Part shown: positions 4,340 through 7,536 of the stretch, in pieces
Layout of the letters: each line of letters opens with the position of its first letter
Numbering within the stretch: position 1 is the stretch's first letter
Source: Lachnospiraceae bacterium
Lineage (GTDB): Bacteria; Bacillota; Clostridia; Lachnospirales; Lachnospiraceae
Direction: 5' to 3'
Assembly (NCBI GenBank): GCA_016282215.1
Contig: JAEEKC010000237.1
Span: 1 to 7,536, forward strand
DNA length: 7,536 nt
The notes under the pieces: model-generated
Database searches by the model: none
What the model was told of the DNA's origin: nothing
What the model saw: the letters and a program-made list of their open reading frames with translations, nothing else
Made by a program: the position numbers and the translations under genes

Positions 4340-6841
4340 ATGCTTCCTTATGAAAAACTCCAAGCGAAAGGCGAAGCCGCTCCCTCAGTAAAGGGTGACG
4401 TCAGCGAATTGATCGGTGTTTTAAGCGATCTTAACAAGGATAAAGAATCCGCATTTTACGGAAAATTAGGCGACTATGCCAGCGCCATTTCCATGATCAT
4501 CCGAAATTCCAGTTATAAAAAGAGAGAAAAAGATGTCAAAAAGGCCATGGAAACCCTGGAGCCTTTCAATGATTTTCTGATCTCCGGCGAGGATAATACC
4601 GCCTATCAGGAACTGGTCAATGAAGCTTCCACCAAACTCGGCAAATCGCCGGACCAGATCGATAAAGCCCTGAATTCATTTTCCACTTTTGTGCAGATGG
4701 GTCTGGATCTGGATAAGATCAAGGCAAAACAGGCAGAACTGGATAAAAACAATGTCGGCCTGATCGACGACGGCCAAAAACTGACAAATGCAGCATATTT
4801 TGAAAAAAGGACAGCTCACAATAAAACCTTTGCATCGAAACCGAACGAAAAAAAGGCCGTAACTGCCCTGAAAGATATCTTCTCTTCCGCTGTCATAACG
4901 ATGGAGGAACAGATCAATTCCTATGAAAAAAAGGTAAGCAATAAAAACTCGGCCCTTACCGATGCTGACCGGGAAGCTTATGAACAGAACAAGGCGCTGG
5001 TGGATAAGGTTAAACAATATGCCGAGTCCATGACTATCCTGAACGGTGATATAGGCAATCAGGCTTACAGTACCTTAAGCAGGCAGTCTGCCATGGACAA
5101 CCTGCAGGATCTCCAGACCACACTCGAAGAAGGCGCGCCGGTCACGAACCTGAAATGGATCGTTAAGCAGGCGAATAAAGAACAGCCGAATAAATCAGCA
5201 GATAAAATAGAAGATACCATCAGCAAAGGACTGAAAGCACTCGACAATACACTCCATTACGGTTTTGATGCTTCCAAAGCTCAGGAGATCAAAAAGGAAT
5301 ACAAGGAAGCTTACGAAAAGAAACAGAAAGAGCAGAAACTGCTCGAAGCCAAAAAATCGAATAAGCATACTGCGGCAAATTGGCTCGAAGGCTATAAGGC
5401 CGACATGGAGTACAATAAGAAGGGCCTTTCCAAAACGTACGATCCCTATCCCGCGTCCTATTTTGCCACCATCATGGCCGTACGTGAGATCGCGGATGTC
5501 AAACGCAATCAGCCTTCCAAACTGATCCGCGACGTCCAAAGCCAGTATCAGATCGAACAAAAAAGAGATGAATTCTTAAAATCGCCTGCAATGAAAGGCT
5601 TTTTTGACAAACTTGCCTCGGATCCGAAATTTCTTGCCAAGGCTGAAAAAGAAGCCGCAAAAGGTCATTGCGGCGGTGTCGACACTCTGATGCACGACTA
5701 CCTGACAAACCTGCCGGCAGGCCAGTTATCAAACGATCCGGCCTTAAAGCGCTTTATGCCTACCGTAAAGGAAAGGATCGAAGCACTGCAAACGCAGGCA
5801 AAGGCAAGTCTGAAAAAACATGAAACGCCCTACGCTCAGGCTGCGGAGATCGTCATCCTCAGAAATATGGTCAAGGCTGAAAGGAAATTCAAGGACAGCC
5901 TGGATCTGCCGATCCCTCTGAACGAAAAGAGTCTGGACGAAAGGATCATCGATGAAAATACGGCCGGAAAAAAGGAGCCTGCGAAAAACGAACTGGCAGC
6001 GGCCGTTCAGAAACTGGCAAACCGGAAATCTTTCCAGTCTCTCGTGCAGGAAGAGAAAGTATCATCAGCCCTGAAAAGCGGTCACGGCGGACAGATGGTC
6101 ACCGAGATGAGAAACCACGTCTCGAACCACGCAGGACGCGAGGGTTTCGACGAGGCAAATGCTTCGCTGCAGGAAAACACTTTTGACGGAAGACTGAAAC
6201 AGATCAAGACGGAAGCGGCGAAACTGAAAAGCGCCCTGGATGCATTGGAAAAGAGCCGCAAAAAAGGCAAGCTGATAGACGGCGACGATTATAGTGCCGT
6301 ATTTCGGCAAAGCCGCGAGATCATTGCTGAGAACATTGCTTTGAATCAGTATCTCGAGAAAAACCAAAAGATCGTTGGTGCGGATAACATTCCCTGGCGC
6401 AAGATCCATAAGCTCCGCGACGAGATCATCCGCAACGATAATATGAACTCTGCTCTTTTTGGCGCCGTACTCACAACCGATCTGCACAAGCCTGATAAGA
6501 TCGGCCCTGTCCTGGACGCTTTAAGCACATCCAAAGACACACGCGGCTTCTACAATGATCACGTAAAAGAAAAGGTTGAGCAGTGGAAAACAAAAACAGC
6601 ACAGGCCGAACAAGAGAAAACCTGGAAGGCTGAGATCGAGGCACAGAATAACTCTCCGATCAAGGAAACCAGAACCACACGCCGCGATCAGGTAAAAGCC
6701 ATGGATGAAAAAGAGTTTAACCAGTTAGCGGATCAGATGGCCGATATCGCAAAAGGTCTTAATCAGGGCGGAGATATACCGAATGCCCCTACGGGAACAA
6801 AAGACACGAAAAAATTTCAAAAAACGGGACGAAAGTTTTAG
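4340..6841 (+). CDS. Uncharacterised large helical, charged protein (833 residues)
   Basis: I do not recognise this family. The product has no signal peptide or membrane segment and is rich in Lys, Glu and Ala, with predicted long helices almost throughout, so it is probably cytosolic. A highly charged, likely coiled-coil stretch lies at about 313-340. Two central modules look related. The first (about 370-456) begins PASYFATIMAVREIADVKR and ends KGHCGGVDTLMHDYLTN. The second (about 496-597) begins PYAQAAEIVILRNMVKAER and ends SGHGGQMVTEMRNHVSN. A third degenerate copy may follow from about 650. The only Cys is C444, inside GHCGG. The C-terminus is a flexible basic tail (KKFQKTGRKF). It is intact, with a strong SD, and follows the cyclase by 166 bp containing two inverted repeats. 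Its end overlaps the convergent gene by 4 bp. Roles as a structural, scaffold or effector protein are all open. Confidence 0.9.
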   Translation: MLPYEKLQAKGEAAPSVKGDVSELIGVLSDLNKDKESAFYGKLGDYASAISMIIRNSSYKKREKDVKKAMETLEPFNDFLISGEDNTAYQELVNEASTKLGKSPDQIDKALNSFSTFVQMGLDLDKIKAKQAELDKNNVGLIDDGQKLTNAAYFEKRTAHNKTFASKPNEKKAVTALKDIFSSAVITMEEQINSYEKKVSNKNSALTDADREAYEQNKALVDKVKQYAESMTILNGDIGNQAYSTLSRQSAMDNLQDLQTTLEEGAPVTNLKWIVKQANKEQPNKSADKIEDTISKGLKALDNTLHYGFDASKAQEIKKEYKEAYEKKQKEQKLLEAKKSNKHTAANWLEGYKADMEYNKKGLSKTYDPYPASYFATIMAVREIADVKRNQPSKLIRDVQSQYQIEQKRDEFLKSPAMKGFFDKLASDPKFLAKAEKEAAKGHCGGVDTLMHDYLTNLPAGQLSNDPALKRFMPTVKERIEALQTQAKASLKKHETPYAQAAEIVILRNMVKAERKFKDSLDLPIPLNEKSLDERIIDENTAGKKEPAKNELAAAVQKLANRKSFQSLVQEEKVSSALKSGHGGQMVTEMRNHVSNHAGREGFDEANASLQENTFDGRLKQIKTEAAKLKSALDALEKSRKKGKLIDGDDYSAVFRQSREIIAENIALNQYLEKNQKIVGADNIPWRKIHKLRDEIIRNDNMNSALFGAVLTTDLHKPDKIGPVLDALSTSKDTRGFYNDHVKEKVEQWKTKTAQAEQEKTWKAEIEAQNNSPIKETRTTRRDQVKAMDEKEFNQLADQMADIAKGLNQGGDIPNAPTGTKDTKKFQKTGRKF

Positions 6842-7536
6842 TCTCCCGCTCCGGTCAGGATCTTCGCGATCTGCTCCTCGGTTGCGCCGGCAGGGATCAC
6901 ATGCTTGCCGGTACGCAGGATCTTATCATATCCCTTGCTGCACAGATATGCATCAAAGGCTGCGCTGTCCTTCACCAGACCGGCTTTTTTCAGATTGACA
7001 GCCACGGTATCGGAGCCCTGTCCGGAACTGACAACAAACAGGGTATCGGTGGAACTGACAACGGGGCTTTCGTCATCTGCCTGATCGTCTGATCCGTTCT
7101 CTGAATCCGTCTCTGCCGTTTGCTCCGTTTTACCGGTATCCGTTGCGGTGGTTTCATCCGTTTTGTCGGTATCTGCCGCTGCAGTGTCATCCGTTTTATC
7201 GGTGTCTGCTACTGCGGTATCATCTGTTTTATCGGTATCTGCCGCTGTAGTTTCATCCGTTTTATCGGTATCTGTTACTGCGGTATCATCTGTTTTATCG
7301 GTATCCGCTGTCGCTGCGGTTTCATCCGGTTTTCCGGTATCTGCTGCTGCGGTGTCATTCGTCTTATCAGTATCCGACGCTGCTGCGGTGTCATCTGTTT
7401 TGTCAGTATCTGTTGCTGCGGCATCATTTGTTTTGTCAGTATCTGTTGCTGCTGCGGCATCATTTGTCTTATCAGTATCCGACGCTGCTGCAGTATCATC
7501 TTTCTTGCCGACATCAGCTGCTGCGGCATCCTCAGC
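6838..7536 (-). CDS. Repeat-stalk protein with C-terminal YceG/MltG-like domain (5' end outside window)
   Basis: A minus-strand frame open from the right edge to TAA at 6840-6838; 232 residues are visible and no start is present. Residues 11-145 are about twelve acidic repeats (see repeat entry), then a Ser/Asp/Glu-rich spacer. Residues 167-230 form a compact domain: FVVSSGQGSDTVAVNLKKAG, LVKDSAAFDAYL, then ILRTGKHVIPAGATEEQIAK. The pattern of G-x-x-x-x-x-V-x-x-x-L-x-x-A-G-L-V-x-D-x-x-x-F, then G-x-x-x-I-P-x-G-x-T-x-E-x-I, matches the LysM-like N-terminal part of YceG/MltG proteins. The protein ends there, so the MltG catalytic region with its Glu is absent and no transglycosylase activity is expected. 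The likely layout is an N-terminal anchor outside the window, a wall-spanning stalk, and a peptidoglycan-facing domain. That localisation is inferred. Confidence 0.85.
   Translation of the reverse strand, partial: AEDAAAADVGKKDDTAAASDTDKTNDAAAATDTDKTNDAAATDTDKTDDTAAASDTDKTNDTAAADTGKPDETAATADTDKTDDTAVTDTDKTDETTAADTDKTDDTAVADTDKTDDTAAADTDKTDETTATDTGKTEQTAETDSENGSDDQADDESPVVSSTDTLFVVSSGQGSDTVAVNLKKAGLVKDSAAFDAYLCSKGYDKILRTGKHVIPAGATEEQIAKILTGAGD
7102..7506 (-). repeat. Array of about twelve in-frame 33/36-bp repeats coding for acidic T-D-A-K units
   Basis: Successive units are KKDDTAAASDTD, KTNDAAAATDTD, KTNDAAATDTD, KTDDTAAASDTD, KTNDTAAADTG, KPDETAATADTD, KTDDTAVTDTD, KTDETTAADTD, KTDDTAVADTD, KTDDTAAADTD, KTDETTATDTG and a decayed KTEQTAETDS. 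The consensus is K-T-D-[DE]-T-A-A-x-D-T-D, with an 11- or 12-residue period. At DNA level there are longer exact copies: 29 bp at 7211-7239 and 7277-7305 (66 bp apart) and 26 bp at 7361-7386 and 7466-7491 (105 bp apart). These point to recent duplications of two or three units at once. The array seems to continue past the right edge. Confidence 0.9.

Noticed and set aside
7102..7506. CRISPR array
   Set aside because: The regular 33/36-bp repeats have no unique spacers, and all units are in-frame coding sequence with codon-level variation.
7275..7529. Minus-strand frame of Met/Gln/Arg repeats (84 codons)
   Set aside because: It is a shifted reading of the T-D-A-K repeat array. The true frame is open to the window edge and ends in a recognisable domain.

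Overview
The window looks like chromosomal DNA of a low-to-mid GC Firmicute, most likely class Clostridia, family Lachnospiraceae. The reasons are the S2 N-terminus, the strong Shine-Dalgarno (SD) sites and sigma-A-type promoters, and the pairing of membrane-bound signalling proteins with large uncharacterised helical proteins. The assignment rests on recognition of protein families, not on a search.

Layout. (1) 1-207, minus strand: the 5' end of rpsB (ribosomal protein S2), running off the left edge. (2) 208-553: a 346-bp divergent regulatory region. It holds two candidate promoters and a structured leader for rpsB, and a candidate promoter for the rightward gene whose -10 box overlaps the distal rpsB -10 box on the opposite strand. 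(3) 554-3013, plus strand: a seven-helix membrane hybrid histidine kinase with HisKA, HATPase, receiver and HPt domains. (4) 3136-4173, plus: a six-helix membrane diguanylate cyclase with an intact GGEEF motif and a duplicated 3' end. (5) 4340-6841, plus: an 833-residue, charged, helix-rich, apparently cytosolic protein that I cannot assign. It has two GH(C)GG-containing modules that look related. (6) 6838-7536, minus: the C-terminal 232 residues of an unfinished gene, made of about twelve 11-12-residue acidic Thr/Asp/Ala/Lys repeats followed by a small YceG/MltG-like (LysM-like) domain. Its stop codon overlaps the stop of the 833-residue gene by 4 bp.

How the genes may work together. The kinase carries its own receiver and HPt, so it can run an internal His-Asp-His relay, but no separate response regulator lies in the window and the final target must be elsewhere. 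The cyclase next to it, in the same direction, makes c-di-GMP, so both genes may feed surface or motility decisions. No strong terminator separates the plus-strand genes, so some read-through from the kinase promoter is possible, although each downstream gene has its own candidate control elements. The last gene is probably an envelope protein: a wall-spanning acidic stalk with a small C-terminal domain. Its link to the helical protein is only convergent proximity.

The parts most worth a second look are the unassigned 833-residue protein, the repeat-stalk/YceG-like protein, the rpsB leader with its overlapping divergent promoters, and the duplicated cyclase tail whose two copies differ only synonymously over the shared codons.
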